Positions 1 through 9,314 of a stretch of 64,000 nucleotides of DNA are shown piece by piece (the stretch's first letter is position 1; the number at the start of each line of letters is the position of its first letter). The position numbers and the translations under genes were made by a program. The stretch comes from Clostridiales bacterium (GTDB lineage: Bacteria > Bacillota > Clostridia > Christensenellales > Pumilibacteraceae). The notes under the pieces are model-generated. The model was not told the DNA's origin and did not search any database. It worked only from the letters and a program-made list of their open reading frames with translations. The DNA lies in the NCBI GenBank assembly GCA_022508505.1, contig JAFLVC010000003.1, forward strand, positions 1-64,000. The letters are read 5' to 3'.

Positions 1-2346
1 CGATCTGCAAAAGAGCTTATCGGCAAGCATTTCGAAAGCTATACGATTGTCAAGACTTTTAAAGGCAGGGCGCTCGTCGGCACGCATTACGAGCCGCTCT
101 ATAAGACGTACAGCGGCGACAAGGACGGCTACCGCGTCGTCGCCGACGGCTACGTCACGCTGACAGACGGCACCGGCATAGTTCATATCGCGCCGGCTTT
201 CGGCGAGGACGACTCGCGCGTCGGCCGCGATTACGATCTGCCGTTCGTTCAGACCGTCGACACGCGCGGAAGGTTTACCGAGCCGGAATGGCTTGTCGGC
301 AAGTTCTGCAAGGACGCCGACAAGGATATCCTTATCGACCTCAAAAAGCGCGGACAGCTCATTTCTTCGCCGAGCTACACGCACAGCTATCCGTTCTGCT
401 GGCGGTGCAACACGCCGCTACTTTACTACGCGCGGTCGAGCTGGTTTATAAAGACGACGGCAGTAAAAGAGCAACTAATAAAAAACAACGCTTCGGTTAA
501 GTGGTATCCGGAGTCGATAGGCACCGGCCGCATGGGGAACTTCCTCGAAAACGTAATCGATTGGGGGCTTTCGCGCGACAGGTATTGGGGCACACCGCTC
601 CCTATCTGGGTGTGCGACAAGTGCGGCAAGACCGAGGCAATCGGCAGCAAGGCCGAGCTCAAGCAAAAGTGCGGCATAACCGATGATATCGAGCTCCACA
701 AGCCGTACGTCGATAAAGCGACGTACAAGTGCTCGTGCGGCGGCACTATGGTTAGGACTCCCGAGGTAATCGACTGCTGGTACGATTCGGGCTCTATGCC
801 GTTTGCGCAGTATCACTATCCGTTCGAGAATAAGGACGTGTTTGAACAGACTTTCCCGGCGGACTTTATTTCGGAAGCGGTCGATCAGACGCGCGGCTGG
901 TTCTACACAATGCTCGTCATATCGACCTTAATGTTCGACAAGGCGCCGTTCAAAAACTGCCTCGTGCTCGGGCACGTGACCGACGAGCAGGGGCGCAAGC
1001 AGTCCAAGCATCTCGGCAACGTCGTCGATCCCAATGCGGTGTTCGACAAGACGGGCGCGGACGCGGTGCGTTGGTATTTCTACACCAACTCGGCGCCGTA
1101 CCTGCCGTCGAGGTTTTACGAAAAAGCGGTCAGCGAGTCGCAGAACAAGTATCTCGGCACGCTGTACAATACCTACGCATTCTACGTCATGTACGCGGAC
1201 ATCGACAGCTTCGATCCGACCAAGGTCGACAAGAAAAAGGTGGAGTACAACCTGACGGACAGGTGGCTTCTCTCAGAGCTAAACGAGCTCGTCGGCGCCG
1301 TCGACAAATTCGTCACGGGCTACAAAATCTACGAAGCGGCAAAGGCGATCGGCGAGTTTACCGAAAAGCTGTCAAACTGGTACGTGCGCCGCTCGCGCGA
1401 GAGGTTTTGGGGGAGCGGCATGGGCGCGGACAAGACGGCGGCGTTCTACACGCTGTTCACCGCGCTTGACACTCTTACGAGGCTCACGGCGCCGTTTACG
1501 CCGTTTATAGCGGAAGAAATTTACCAAAACATAGTGCGCACCGTCGATAAGACCGCGCCCATATCGGTACACATGGCGGACTTTCCCAAGCCCGACAAAA
1601 AGAAAATCGACGGCGCGCTTTCACACGACATGGAGCGCGTCATAAAGGCGGCGGAGCTCGGTCGCGCGGCGCGCAACAAGAGCGGGCTCAAAAACCGTCA
1701 GACGCTCGGCAAGGTCGTGGTCGCGGGCGAGTTTAACGCCGAGTATTCGGACGTGCTCGCGGACGAGCTAAACGTCAAAGAGGTTGTCCTCGGCGGCGCC
1801 GACGAGTTCACGGGCTACGACGTAAAGCCGCAGCTAAAGACCGTCGGACCTAAGTACGGCAAGCTTGTCGGCGCGATAAGGGCGCACTTGGCGGAAAACG
1901 GCGACGCCGCGGCGACGACTGCGCTCGGCGGCGGAGTTTACAGCTTTGAGGTCGGCGGAAGCAAGGTCGAGCTCACCAAGGACGACATGCTCATTGCGAC
2001 CAAGGGCGCGGAGGGCTACTGCGTCGAGACGGACGGCGACATGACTGTTGCGCTCGACATAGAGCTAAGTGACGAGCTCATAAAAGAAGGGTGCTGCCGC
2101 GAGCTCATTTCCAAGATTCAGACGCTTCGCAAGTCAAACGGCTACGAGGTGACGGACAGGATAAACGTGTTCTACCACTGCGACGACTTTATTCGAAATG
2201 TTATCGCCGAGTACGGCGAGCGCATAAAAAAGGTTACGCTCGCGGAAGTTGTCGACGACCTTTCGAAGCGGCTCGTTTTGGGTAAGTCCGCTCAGCCCTT
2301 CGACATCAACGGGCACGAAGTGCTAATTGTCCTCGAAAGATGTTAG
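1..2346 (+). CDS. ileS: isoleucyl-tRNA synthetase, 5'-truncated
   Basis: Class Ia aminoacyl-tRNA synthetase that charges tRNA-Ile in the cytoplasm. The frame is open from base 1 to the TAG at 2344-2346, so about 781 C-terminal residues are present; the HIGH motif and part of the editing domain lie outside the window. Visible are the end of the editing domain, the SRDRYWGTPLPIW signature near 575-610 with a CxxC pair just after it (CDKCG, later CSCGG), and the KMSKS loop as KQSKH at about 997-1011, followed by a helical anticodon-binding region. No C-terminal zinc finger is seen, which with the CxxC insert suggests the longer IleRS2-like type; that subtype call is an inference. It overlaps the next gene by 7 bases. 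Confidence 0.97.
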   Translation, partial: RSAKELIGKHFESYTIVKTFKGRALVGTHYEPLYKTYSGDKDGYRVVADGYVTLTDGTGIVHIAPAFGEDDSRVGRDYDLPFVQTVDTRGRFTEPEWLVGKFCKDADKDILIDLKKRGQLISSPSYTHSYPFCWRCNTPLLYYARSSWFIKTTAVKEQLIKNNASVKWYPESIGTGRMGNFLENVIDWGLSRDRYWGTPLPIWVCDKCGKTEAIGSKAELKQKCGITDDIELHKPYVDKATYKCSCGGTMVRTPEVIDCWYDSGSMPFAQYHYPFENKDVFEQTFPADFISEAVDQTRGWFYTMLVISTLMFDKAPFKNCLVLGHVTDEQGRKQSKHLGNVVDPNAVFDKTGADAVRWYFYTNSAPYLPSRFYEKAVSESQNKYLGTLYNTYAFYVMYADIDSFDPTKVDKKKVEYNLTDRWLLSELNELVGAVDKFVTGYKIYEAAKAIGEFTEKLSNWYVRRSRERFWGSGMGADKTAAFYTLFTALDTLTRLTAPFTPFIAEEIYQNIVRTVDKTAPISVHMADFPKPDKKKIDGALSHDMERVIKAAELGRAARNKSGLKNRQTLGKVVVAGEFNAEYSDVLADELNVKEVVLGGADEFTGYDVKPQLKTVGPKYGKLVGAIRAHLAENGDAAATTALGGGVYSFEVGGSKVELTKDDMLIATKGAEGYCVETDGDMTVALDIELSDELIKEGCCRELISKIQTLRKSNGYEVTDRINVFYHCDDFIRNVIAEYGERIKKVTLAEVVDDLSKRLVLGKSAQPFDINGHEVLIVLERC

Positions 2347-3209
2347 CGCCCGATTGGAAGGACTATAAAATTCTCGGCACGGGCGACGGGCTTAAGCTCG
2401 AGCGGTGGGGGGACATAGTTTTGCTCCGTCCCGATCCGCAAGCCATTTGGCCTGCGACAGTCGATTACTCAAAGTTCGACACCCACGCGCGGTACGAGCG
2501 CGACAGGTCGGGCGGCGGCAGGTGGATAGTCAATAAGCCCATGCCCGAGGAGTGGAAAATCGGTTGGCGCGACATGAAGTTTGCCGTGCGGCCGACGGGC
2601 TTTAAGCACACTGGGCTGTTCCCAGAGCAGGCGGTCAACTGGTCGATTTTGTCGGACGAGGTGCAAAAAGCGCGAAATGACGGAAGTAGCGTCGAACAGG
2701 TAAGAATACTCAACCTTTTCGCGTACACCGGCGCGTCGACCGCGGTGCTTTCTAAACGCGGGGCAATCGTCACTCACGTCGACGCCGCAAAGGGCATGGT
2801 CGAGCGCGCGCAAGCCAACTGCGCCATGAACGGAGTGCCGCGCGAAAACACCCGCTTCATCGTGGACGACTGCAAAAAGTTCGTGGCGAGGGAGATTCGC
2901 CGCGGCAAAAAGTACGACGCGGTCATCATGGATCCGCCGAGCTACGGCAGAGGCGCGAGCGGCGAGGTGTGGCGCATGGAGGACGACGTTTTCGAGCTCG
3001 TCAAACTGTGCGCCGAAGTCCTTTCGGACAGCCCTAAATTTTTTTTGATAAACAGCTACACGACAGGTCTGCAGCCGCAGACAATTCAAAATCTTTTGAC
3101 GCTCGCGATCAAAGGTCGCGGCAGGACGGAAGCGTACGAGGTGTGCCTTCCTACCGAATGTGAAATAGCGTTGCCCTGCGGATGCAGCGGACTGTGGAGA
3201 AGCGAATGA
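2340..3209 (+). CDS. class I SAM-dependent RNA methyltransferase, RlmI/RlmL-like
   Basis: Predicted S-adenosylmethionine-dependent methyltransferase, 289 residues, of the family that methylates 23S rRNA bases (COG1092-like). The SAM-binding motif I is LNLFAYTGASTAVLSKRGA at about residues 122-140, an acidic residue follows in THVDAAKG, and the catalytic NPPY-like loop is MDPPSYGRG near residue 198. There is no N-terminal PUA domain, so it is shorter than classical RlmI (about 396 residues). The ATG lies inside the ileS 3' end and the stop overlaps the next start, so it is probably translationally coupled in one operon. The RNA target cannot be told from sequence. Confidence 0.85.
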   Translation: MLAPDWKDYKILGTGDGLKLERWGDIVLLRPDPQAIWPATVDYSKFDTHARYERDRSGGGRWIVNKPMPEEWKIGWRDMKFAVRPTGFKHTGLFPEQAVNWSILSDEVQKARNDGSSVEQVRILNLFAYTGASTAVLSKRGAIVTHVDAAKGMVERAQANCAMNGVPRENTRFIVDDCKKFVAREIRRGKKYDAVIMDPPSYGRGASGEVWRMEDDVFELVKLCAEVLSDSPKFFLINSYTTGLQPQTIQNLLTLAIKGRGRTEAYEVCLPTECEIALPCGCSGLWRSE

Positions 3210-4054
3210 GCAAGACGGACATTACAATCAAAGACGATAACGAGCGCCCCGCGACAAAAGTCAAGCTTAGGCTTGACGCGATGTCCGATGTCGGAAAAAA
3301 GAAAAAGCAGCCCGATGATATCACCGTGTCCGACGACGACCCGACGATACTTCACGAGGACAACCATATCCTAGTCGCCGTCAAGCCGCAAAACGTTCCG
3401 TCGCAAGCCGATGCGACGGGCGATCCCGACTTTTTGTCACAGCTCAAGTACTACCTCGTCAAAAAGTACAACAAGCCGGGCAATGCGTATTTGGGACTGT
3501 TACACAGGCTCGACAGACCGACGGGCGGCGTCATGGTCTTTGCAAAGACGAGCAAGGCGGCAGGGAGGCTTTCCGAGCAGATACGCGACGGCGAATTTGA
3601 AAAGACTTATGCGGCCGTCGTTTCGGGACGCCCCAACCGCACGGGAAGCGTCGAGCACTATCTCGTAAAGGACGAAAAGACAAACACCGTAACGCTCGCA
3701 CCCGCCTCGCTCGAGGGCGCAAAGCTTGCCAAGTCGAACATCAACATTTTGGAAGAGAAAAACGGTCTGTCGCTCGTTTCGGTGCAGCTGCTCACGGGCA
3801 GAACGCACCAGGCGCGCGTGCAGCTCAAGGCGCTCGCAAGCCCGATAGTGGGCGACAGGCGGTACGGCGGCGACAAGTACGTGCCTGCGCCGCACCTCGC
3901 GCTTTGGGCGTACAAGTTAGCATTTACGCACCCGGTAACGGGCGAGGCGTTAAAGTTCATCTCGCTTCCGCCGAATGACGAGTTCCCGTGGTCGGAGTTT
4001 GACACGGACGCATTAGTCGATCTCGTTCGTCCGATCGAAAAACGCCGATACTAA
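3206..4054 (+). CDS. RluA-family pseudouridine synthase
   Basis: Converts uridine to pseudouridine in structured RNA. The catalytic motif is HRLDRPTGG (RluA consensus HRLDxxTSG), with HEDNHILVAVKPQNVP as the N-terminal strand motif and LLTGRTHQARVQL as the conserved C-terminal motif. I place the start at the ATG overlapping the upstream stop (ATGA, with GGAG upstream) rather than an in-frame ATG 24 bases earlier. The first 45 residues or so are lysine-rich and charged without an obvious S4 domain. Co-directional with ileS and the methyltransferase, making a small tRNA/rRNA operon. The target site is unknown. Confidence 0.9.
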   Translation: MSKTDITIKDDNERPATKVKLRLDAMSDVGKKKKQPDDITVSDDDPTILHEDNHILVAVKPQNVPSQADATGDPDFLSQLKYYLVKKYNKPGNAYLGLLHRLDRPTGGVMVFAKTSKAAGRLSEQIRDGEFEKTYAAVVSGRPNRTGSVEHYLVKDEKTNTVTLAPASLEGAKLAKSNINILEEKNGLSLVSVQLLTGRTHQARVQLKALASPIVGDRRYGGDKYVPAPHLALWAYKLAFTHPVTGEALKFISLPPNDEFPWSEFDTDALVDLVRPIEKRRY

Positions 4055-4094
4055 AGGCACATCAATTAAAGATAATCACAAGGAGAGATATATC

Positions 4095-5534
4095 ATGTTA
4101 GACAAGGAAATCACCGATCTTTTGACCTATGCCGAAACGCACCTCATGCTCGACGAGCTCGACAAGGCTCGCGCGGCGCGCCAGATCGTGCGGCTCCTCA
4201 AGCTCGACGGCTACTCGCCGCTGTACGAAACCGAGGGCGAAAACGCAATCGACATCGACGGACTGTTTTCGCCGCACAAGCTTCTCGAGCCGCTTTTAAA
4301 CAGCGCGGTCGAGCGCGGCGTGGTAAAACCTGAGGACAAGCCCGAGCTCAAAGCGGAAATCATGGACGCGCTCATTCTGCGCCCGTCCGAGATTAACGAC
4401 CTTTTCGCCGACACCGCTTCGGTCAACCGTCAAAAGGCTTTCGACTTTCTGTACGACTACAGCGTGAAAAGCGGCTACGTCGACCTCGTCGAGTGTGCAA
4501 AAAACGACCGCTGGGAAGCGAAAGAGCTAAAGAGCAAGCTCGAAGTCATAATAAACGTCATGCCGCAGGCGGTTGTCTCCGGCTATCCCGAGTGCGCGCT
4601 GTGCTACGAAAACGAGGGGTACGGCAAGAGTGCGAATAAGCGCGTCGTCACCACCGAGATATGCGGCGAGGAGTGGTTCTTTACGTACTCCCGCCACCAG
4701 TACTTCGACAAGCACGGCGTGTTGGTAAACAAGACGCACACGCCGCCCACCGGCGGGAAGGACGCGCTCAATAAGCTCGCTTGCGCCGCAGAGTTTATGG
4801 GTGCGGACGGGTTTGTCGGAAGCAACGCGCTTGCCGAAAACGGCGGGGCAAAGAATTCGGTTCACGAGCATTTCCAGACGGGGTATAGGTATGCGCCCGA
4901 GCTTCGCGCAGGGTACAAGACGCGCTACAAGTCGAAGGACTATCCGTACATCGAGCTCGGCACCGTCGATTGGTACAACACCGTAATACGCCTGTCGCAC
5001 TCCAACCTCGAAAAGACGGTCGAGTTCGCCGACAAGCTGATTTCGGCGTGGACGAGCTACTCGGACGAGCGCATAGCAAACGCCGACGGCAAGAAGAACT
5101 TTGTCAACATCGTCTGCCGCAAGATCGGCGGAAAGTACGTGTTCGACATTATCCTCCGCTCCAACGGCATGAAAAAGCACAAGACGCCCGCAGAGTACAA
5201 CGAGATAAAGGCAGACGCGCTGGGGCTTACCGATCTTCTCGGCTACTTCGTACTTCCCAACAAGCTGTCCGAACAGCTCCAAAACGTCAGGCTGTACCTC
5301 GACGGCACCAAGCCGTTCGACAAGGCGGCGCTTGACGGCGAGGCGAAGCCGTTTGCCGGCATGATAGAGCGTATGCTGAAAGACCAGGGCGGCACGGTCA
5401 CGTCGCTCGAGGCAAAGCTAAACCTTCACGACGAGATAGACGTCGCGTGCGAAAAGATTCTCGCTTCCACCGCCGTATTCGACGGGGAAACGATCAAGCC
5501 CTTCTTCGAGTCGATAGGAATTTACGAGCTGTAA
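4095..5534 (+). CDS. galT: UDP-glucose--hexose-1-phosphate uridylyltransferase, class II GalT
   Basis: Leloir-pathway enzyme exchanging UMP between UDP-glucose and galactose-1-phosphate. At 479 residues it fits the Bacillota class II GalT family (about 490). Recognisable: an N-terminal helical region, then WFFTYSRHQYFDKH, the HTPP segment, FVGSNA, and the active-site HEHFQTG that corresponds to the H-x-H-F-Q nucleotidylation site. A strong AAGGAG ribosome site lies 9 bases before the ATG. No galK or galE is adjacent; it follows the RNA-modification genes after 40 bases without a terminator. A perfect hairpin terminator follows. Confidence 0.92.
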   Translation: MLDKEITDLLTYAETHLMLDELDKARAARQIVRLLKLDGYSPLYETEGENAIDIDGLFSPHKLLEPLLNSAVERGVVKPEDKPELKAEIMDALILRPSEINDLFADTASVNRQKAFDFLYDYSVKSGYVDLVECAKNDRWEAKELKSKLEVIINVMPQAVVSGYPECALCYENEGYGKSANKRVVTTEICGEEWFFTYSRHQYFDKHGVLVNKTHTPPTGGKDALNKLACAAEFMGADGFVGSNALAENGGAKNSVHEHFQTGYRYAPELRAGYKTRYKSKDYPYIELGTVDWYNTVIRLSHSNLEKTVEFADKLISAWTSYSDERIANADGKKNFVNIVCRKIGGKYVFDIILRSNGMKKHKTPAEYNEIKADALGLTDLLGYFVLPNKLSEQLQNVRLYLDGTKPFDKAALDGEAKPFAGMIERMLKDQGGTVTSLEAKLNLHDEIDVACEKILASTAVFDGETIKPFFESIGIYEL

Positions 5535-5580
5535 TTGATAATCTGCATTCGCGTTAAAATGAAATTGCATTTGCATAATA

Positions 5581-5606
5581 AAAAGCCGCTTGAAAAGCGG
5601 CTTTTT
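5581..5606. terminator. bidirectional intrinsic terminator, galT / aldo-keto reductase
   Basis: Perfect 11-bp stem (5581-5591 with 5595-5605), 3-base loop, T-tract on the + strand and A-tract on the other side. It lies between two convergent genes and can serve both. Confidence 0.9.
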
Positions 5607-5617
5607 GTGTGAAAATT

Positions 5618-6559
5618 TTACGGCAATGTGTGTCCTGCCGAACGGTAGATTTCATACCACTCGCGGTCGGTTAGCGGAACCTCGCAGCAGTCCTTGAACG
5701 CTTCCATGTGTTTATCGAGTGTCGTGCCGACGATTGCCTGCATGTTCGCGGGGTGGTGAAGCACCCAAGCTATGGCGACGGCCTCCGGCGTCGAGCCGTA
5801 TTTTCGGGCGAGCCCTTCGAGGCAGAAGTTTAGCGCGAAGTACTTTTTGCGCGCCGCTTCGGTCGTGAACGCGCCCTTATACAGGTTTCCGTTCTCGTCG
5901 ATAAACGAGCACTGCATAGTGCTGTACGTCTGTATCGTTATGCCGCGCATACGGCAGTATTCCAACAGCCCGCCGTCGCGGTCGACCGCCGCGGGCGACG
6001 CAGTGTTCACATTTATCCCTGCGTCAATCATTGGACAGAAAGTAGGCGAGAGCTGCATTTGGTTTATCAGTATCTTTTGATTTATCTGCGATTGCAGGTA
6101 TTCAATCTGCATGGCCGAAAAGTTGCTTACGCCGAAGTGTAAAACTTTTCCGTCGCGCTCTAAGCGGTCAAAGGCGCGCGCGATTTGCTCGGGGCGCATG
6201 AGCGTATCGGGGCGGTGCAACAGGAGAATGTCGACGTGGTCGGTGTTAAGCCGCTTTAGCGAGCCTTCCACGCATTCCATTATGTGGTCATAGCCGAGAT
6301 TGTACTGTCCGCTCATTATTCCGCACTTGGTCTGCAGCACCATGCGGTCACGAAGCGAGGGCGACTTTTTGATGAGCTCGCCGTACAGCTTTTCGCAAGT
6401 GCCGCCGCCGTAAATGTCGGCGTGGTCGAAATGGTTGACGCCCATGTCGAGCGCGGTGTTTACAAGCCTTTCGATATTTTCGATGGGCTTATCCGCTATA
6501 CGCCAACAGCCGAGCGACAGCCTGCTTGCCTTGATTCCGTCGATGTCGATATATTTCAT
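5618..6559 (-). CDS. aldo/keto reductase
   Basis: NAD(P)H-dependent (beta/alpha)8-barrel oxidoreductase, 313 residues, YdhF-like. Catalytic tetrad pieces are visible: Asp and Tyr in NHFDHADIYGGG, Lys in VLQTKCG, His in LLHRPD; also FGVSNF and the C-terminal IVGTT phosphate-binding segment. The open frame runs further upstream, but family alignment starts at MKYIDIDG, whose ATG (6557-6559) sits exactly 6 bases after a perfect TATAAT; there is no Shine-Dalgarno, so the mRNA is probably leaderless. Substrate unknown. It is divergent from adhE and could share a fermentation/redox role, but that is inference. Confidence 0.92.
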   Translation of the reverse strand: MKYIDIDGIKASRLSLGCWRIADKPIENIERLVNTALDMGVNHFDHADIYGGGTCEKLYGELIKKSPSLRDRMVLQTKCGIMSGQYNLGYDHIMECVEGSLKRLNTDHVDILLLHRPDTLMRPEQIARAFDRLERDGKVLHFGVSNFSAMQIEYLQSQINQKILINQMQLSPTFCPMIDAGINVNTASPAAVDRDGGLLEYCRMRGITIQTYSTMQCSFIDENGNLYKGAFTTEAARKKYFALNFCLEGLARKYGSTPEAVAIAWVLHHPANMQAIVGTTLDKHMEAFKDCCEVPLTDREWYEIYRSAGHTLP

Positions 6560-6565
6560 GCGGCG

Positions 6566-6594
6566 ATTATAGCATATTGCGCGGTGTAAATCAA
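6566..6594 (-). promoter_or_regulatory. leaderless-type promoter of the aldo/keto reductase
   Basis: Reading the minus strand: -35 TTGATT (6589-6594), 17-base spacer, -10 TATAAT (6566-6571), then 6 bases and the ATG. Transcription would start at or next to the A of ATG. Confidence 0.75.
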
Positions 6595-6646
6595 GGGGTT
6601 TTCCCAAAACGCCGTATATAGCGCGAATAAATATCGAAATATCTTC

Positions 6647-6675
6647 TTGACAATTTTCGTCGCGTATTGCATAAT
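6647..6675 (+). promoter_or_regulatory. promoter of adhE
   Basis: -35 TTGACA (6647-6652), 17-base spacer, -10 CATAAT (6670-6675), 29 bases before the ATG, leaving room for the GGGAGG ribosome site at 6695-6700. Confidence 0.75.
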
Positions 6676-6704
6676 CTAAATGGTAGTAAATTTTGGGAGG
6701 TTTT

Positions 6705-9302
6705 ATGAGCGGTTTGATAGTCAATGACGAGCAATCCCTTGCCGAAATGCTGTCCCGCATTCGCGCCGCGCAGGCAAAGTTCGCGACGTATTCGCAGGAG
6801 CAGGTCGACAGGATTTTTCTCGCCGCGTCACTAGCTGCCGACAAGGCGCGGCTTGCCCTTGCCGAAATGGCGGTAAGAGAGACCGGCATGGGCGTCGTGG
6901 AGGACAAGGTAATAAAGAACCACTACGCCGCGGAAAACATCTACAACGCGTACCGCGACGTTAAGACGTGCGACCTCATATCGCGTGACGACTCGTTCGG
7001 CGTGGAGACGCACGCCGAGCCCGTCGGCGTGATTGCGGCGATAGTGCCGACGACAAACCCGACTTCGACGGCGATTTTTAAGGCGCTCCTCGCGCTCAAG
7101 ACGCGAAATGCAATAATCTTTTCACCGCACCCGCGGGCAAAGGACTGCACGATTTCGGCGGCGAAAACCGTGCTCGACGCGGCGGTCAAGGCGGGTGCGC
7201 CCGAAAACATAATCGGCTGGATAGACGAGCCGAGCGTCGCACTTTCCGCGGCGGTGATGAGCAGCAGCGATCTCATTCTCGCGACGGGCGGTCCCGGCAT
7301 GGTTAAAGCGGCGTACAGCTCGGGCAAGCCCGCTGTGGGCGTCGGCGCGGGCAACACGCCCGTCATAATAGATAGCTCTTGCGATATAGAGCTTGCCGCG
7401 TCGTCTATACTTCACAGCAAGTCGTTCGACAACGGCATGATCTGCGCTTCCGAGCAGTCGGTAATCGTCATGGACGACGTGTACGACGCGTTCAAAAAAG
7501 AGCTTAGCTACCGCGGCGCGTACTTCCTCGACGAAGAGCAGATAAATAAGGTGCGCGCGACGATCTTGATTAACGGCTCGGTTAATGCCAAAATCGTCGG
7601 GCAGACCGCGCCGACAATTGCGAAGCTTTGCGGCTTCGAGGTGCCGGAGAATGCGCGAGTTCTCGTCGGCGAGGTCGAGTCGGTGGAAATAACAGAGCCA
7701 TTCGCGCACGAAAAGCTGTCGCCCGTGCTCGCCATGTACAGGGTGAGCTCGTTTGACGAGGCGATAGCTAAAGCGGAGCGGCTTGTCGCCGACGGCGGCT
7801 ACGGCCACACCTCCGCGATATACGCCGACGAGCATAAGGCAAAGGACAGGATAGATAGGTTTGCCGACGTCATGAAAACCTGCCGCATACTTTTGAACAC
7901 TCCCGCGGCGCACGGCGGCATAGGCGATATATACAACTTCAAGCTCGCGCCGTCGCTGACTTTGGGTTGCGGCTCGTGGGGCGGCAACTCGGTAAGCGAA
8001 AACGTCACTGTCAAGCACTTACTCAACTACAAAACGGTAGCGAAAAGGAGAGAGAACATGTTGTGGTTCCGCACGCCGGAAAAGGTGTATTTCAAAAAGG
8101 GCTGTATGCCCGTCGCGCTCAATGAGCTCAAGGACATGGGCTTTAAGCGCGTGTTTATCGTTACCGACGAATTCCTGTTTAAGAGCGGGTTCAGCAAGCT
8201 CGTGTCCGACAGACTGAACGAGCTCGGTTTAGTAAACACGACGTTCTCCGACGTTCAGCCCGATCCTACGCTCGGCTCGGCGCAAAAAGGCGCGGAGGCC
8301 ATGCGCTCGTTCGAGCCCGACTGCATAGTCGCGCTCGGCGGCGGAAGCGCGCTCGACGCAGGCAAGATAATGTGGGTGCTGTACGAGCATCCGGAGATAG
8401 ATTTTTCCGACCTTGCCATGCGGTTTATGGATATAAGAAAACGTGTGTACCGCTTCCCGAAAATGGGCGAGAAGGCGTATTTCGTCGCCATTACGACGAC
8501 GGCGGGAACGGGCTCCGAGGTTACGCCGTTTGCAGTCATCACCGACGAGGAGACGGGGCTCAAGCACCCGCTCGCCGACTACGAGCTGCTTCCCAAGATG
8601 GCGATTTGCGATCCCGAGCTCATGATGTCTATCCCGAAAGGTTTGACAGCCAATTCGGGCTACGACGCAATGGTACACAGCATAGAAGCGTTGGCTTCCG
8701 TCATGGCGAGCGACTTTACCAACGGTATAGCCAAAGAGGCGGTAAAGCTTATATTCGAGTATCTTCCCAAAGCATACCGTGACGGCAGCGACGAAAAAGC
8801 TCGCGCCGAAATGGCGTACGCTTCCACAATGGCGGGCATGGCGTTTGCAAACGCCTTCCTCGGCGTGTGCCACTCCATGGCGCACAAGCTGGGCGCATAT
8901 CACCACCTGCCGCACGGGCTCGCAAACGCACTGCTTCTTCCCGAGGTCATGAGGTTTAACGCGGCGGAAGCTCCCGCAAAGATGGGCACCTTCCCGCAGT
9001 ACGACCACCCCGTGTGCTTGCGCCGCTACGCCGAGCTCGCCGAAACAGTGGGAATAAAAGGCAAGACCGACGAGGAAAAACTTGAAAAGCTGATCAAAAA
9101 GCTTGTCTACCTTCGGAAAGAAGTGGGAATGCCTGCGACTATCAAAGAGGCGGGCGTGCCCGAGGACGTGTTTCTTTCTAAGCTCGACGACATGTGCCGC
9201 GACGCGTTCGACGACCAATGCACGGGCGCAAACCCGCGCTATCCCATGATAAGCGAAATAAAGCAGCTGTATCTCGACGCCTATTACGGCAAAAAGGCAT
9301 AA
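6705..9302 (+). CDS. adhE: bifunctional acetaldehyde-CoA / alcohol dehydrogenase
   Basis: Reduces acetyl-CoA to acetaldehyde and then to ethanol with two NADH, regenerating NAD+ in fermentation; the family forms cytoplasmic spirosome filaments. 865 residues. N-terminal aldehyde dehydrogenase domain (about 1-440) with catalytic Cys247 in NGMICASEQS; C-terminal iron-dependent alcohol dehydrogenase (about 455-865) with GGGSALDAGK and TTAGTGSE nucleotide-binding motifs and metal-ligand histidines in VCHSMAHKLGAYHHLPHG. I chose the ATG 9 bases after GGGAGG over a TTG four codons earlier. Length and domain order are standard. A kinase-like gene follows after 12 bases. Confidence 0.97.
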   Translation: MSGLIVNDEQSLAEMLSRIRAAQAKFATYSQEQVDRIFLAASLAADKARLALAEMAVRETGMGVVEDKVIKNHYAAENIYNAYRDVKTCDLISRDDSFGVETHAEPVGVIAAIVPTTNPTSTAIFKALLALKTRNAIIFSPHPRAKDCTISAAKTVLDAAVKAGAPENIIGWIDEPSVALSAAVMSSSDLILATGGPGMVKAAYSSGKPAVGVGAGNTPVIIDSSCDIELAASSILHSKSFDNGMICASEQSVIVMDDVYDAFKKELSYRGAYFLDEEQINKVRATILINGSVNAKIVGQTAPTIAKLCGFEVPENARVLVGEVESVEITEPFAHEKLSPVLAMYRVSSFDEAIAKAERLVADGGYGHTSAIYADEHKAKDRIDRFADVMKTCRILLNTPAAHGGIGDIYNFKLAPSLTLGCGSWGGNSVSENVTVKHLLNYKTVAKRRENMLWFRTPEKVYFKKGCMPVALNELKDMGFKRVFIVTDEFLFKSGFSKLVSDRLNELGLVNTTFSDVQPDPTLGSAQKGAEAMRSFEPDCIVALGGGSALDAGKIMWVLYEHPEIDFSDLAMRFMDIRKRVYRFPKMGEKAYFVAITTTAGTGSEVTPFAVITDEETGLKHPLADYELLPKMAICDPELMMSIPKGLTANSGYDAMVHSIEALASVMASDFTNGIAKEAVKLIFEYLPKAYRDGSDEKARAEMAYASTMAGMAFANAFLGVCHSMAHKLGAYHHLPHGLANALLLPEVMRFNAAEAPAKMGTFPQYDHPVCLRRYAELAETVGIKGKTDEEKLEKLIKKLVYLRKEVGMPATIKEAGVPEDVFLSKLDDMCRDAFDDQCTGANPRYPMISEIKQLYLDAYYGKKA

Positions 9303-9314
9303 GGGGGAATAATC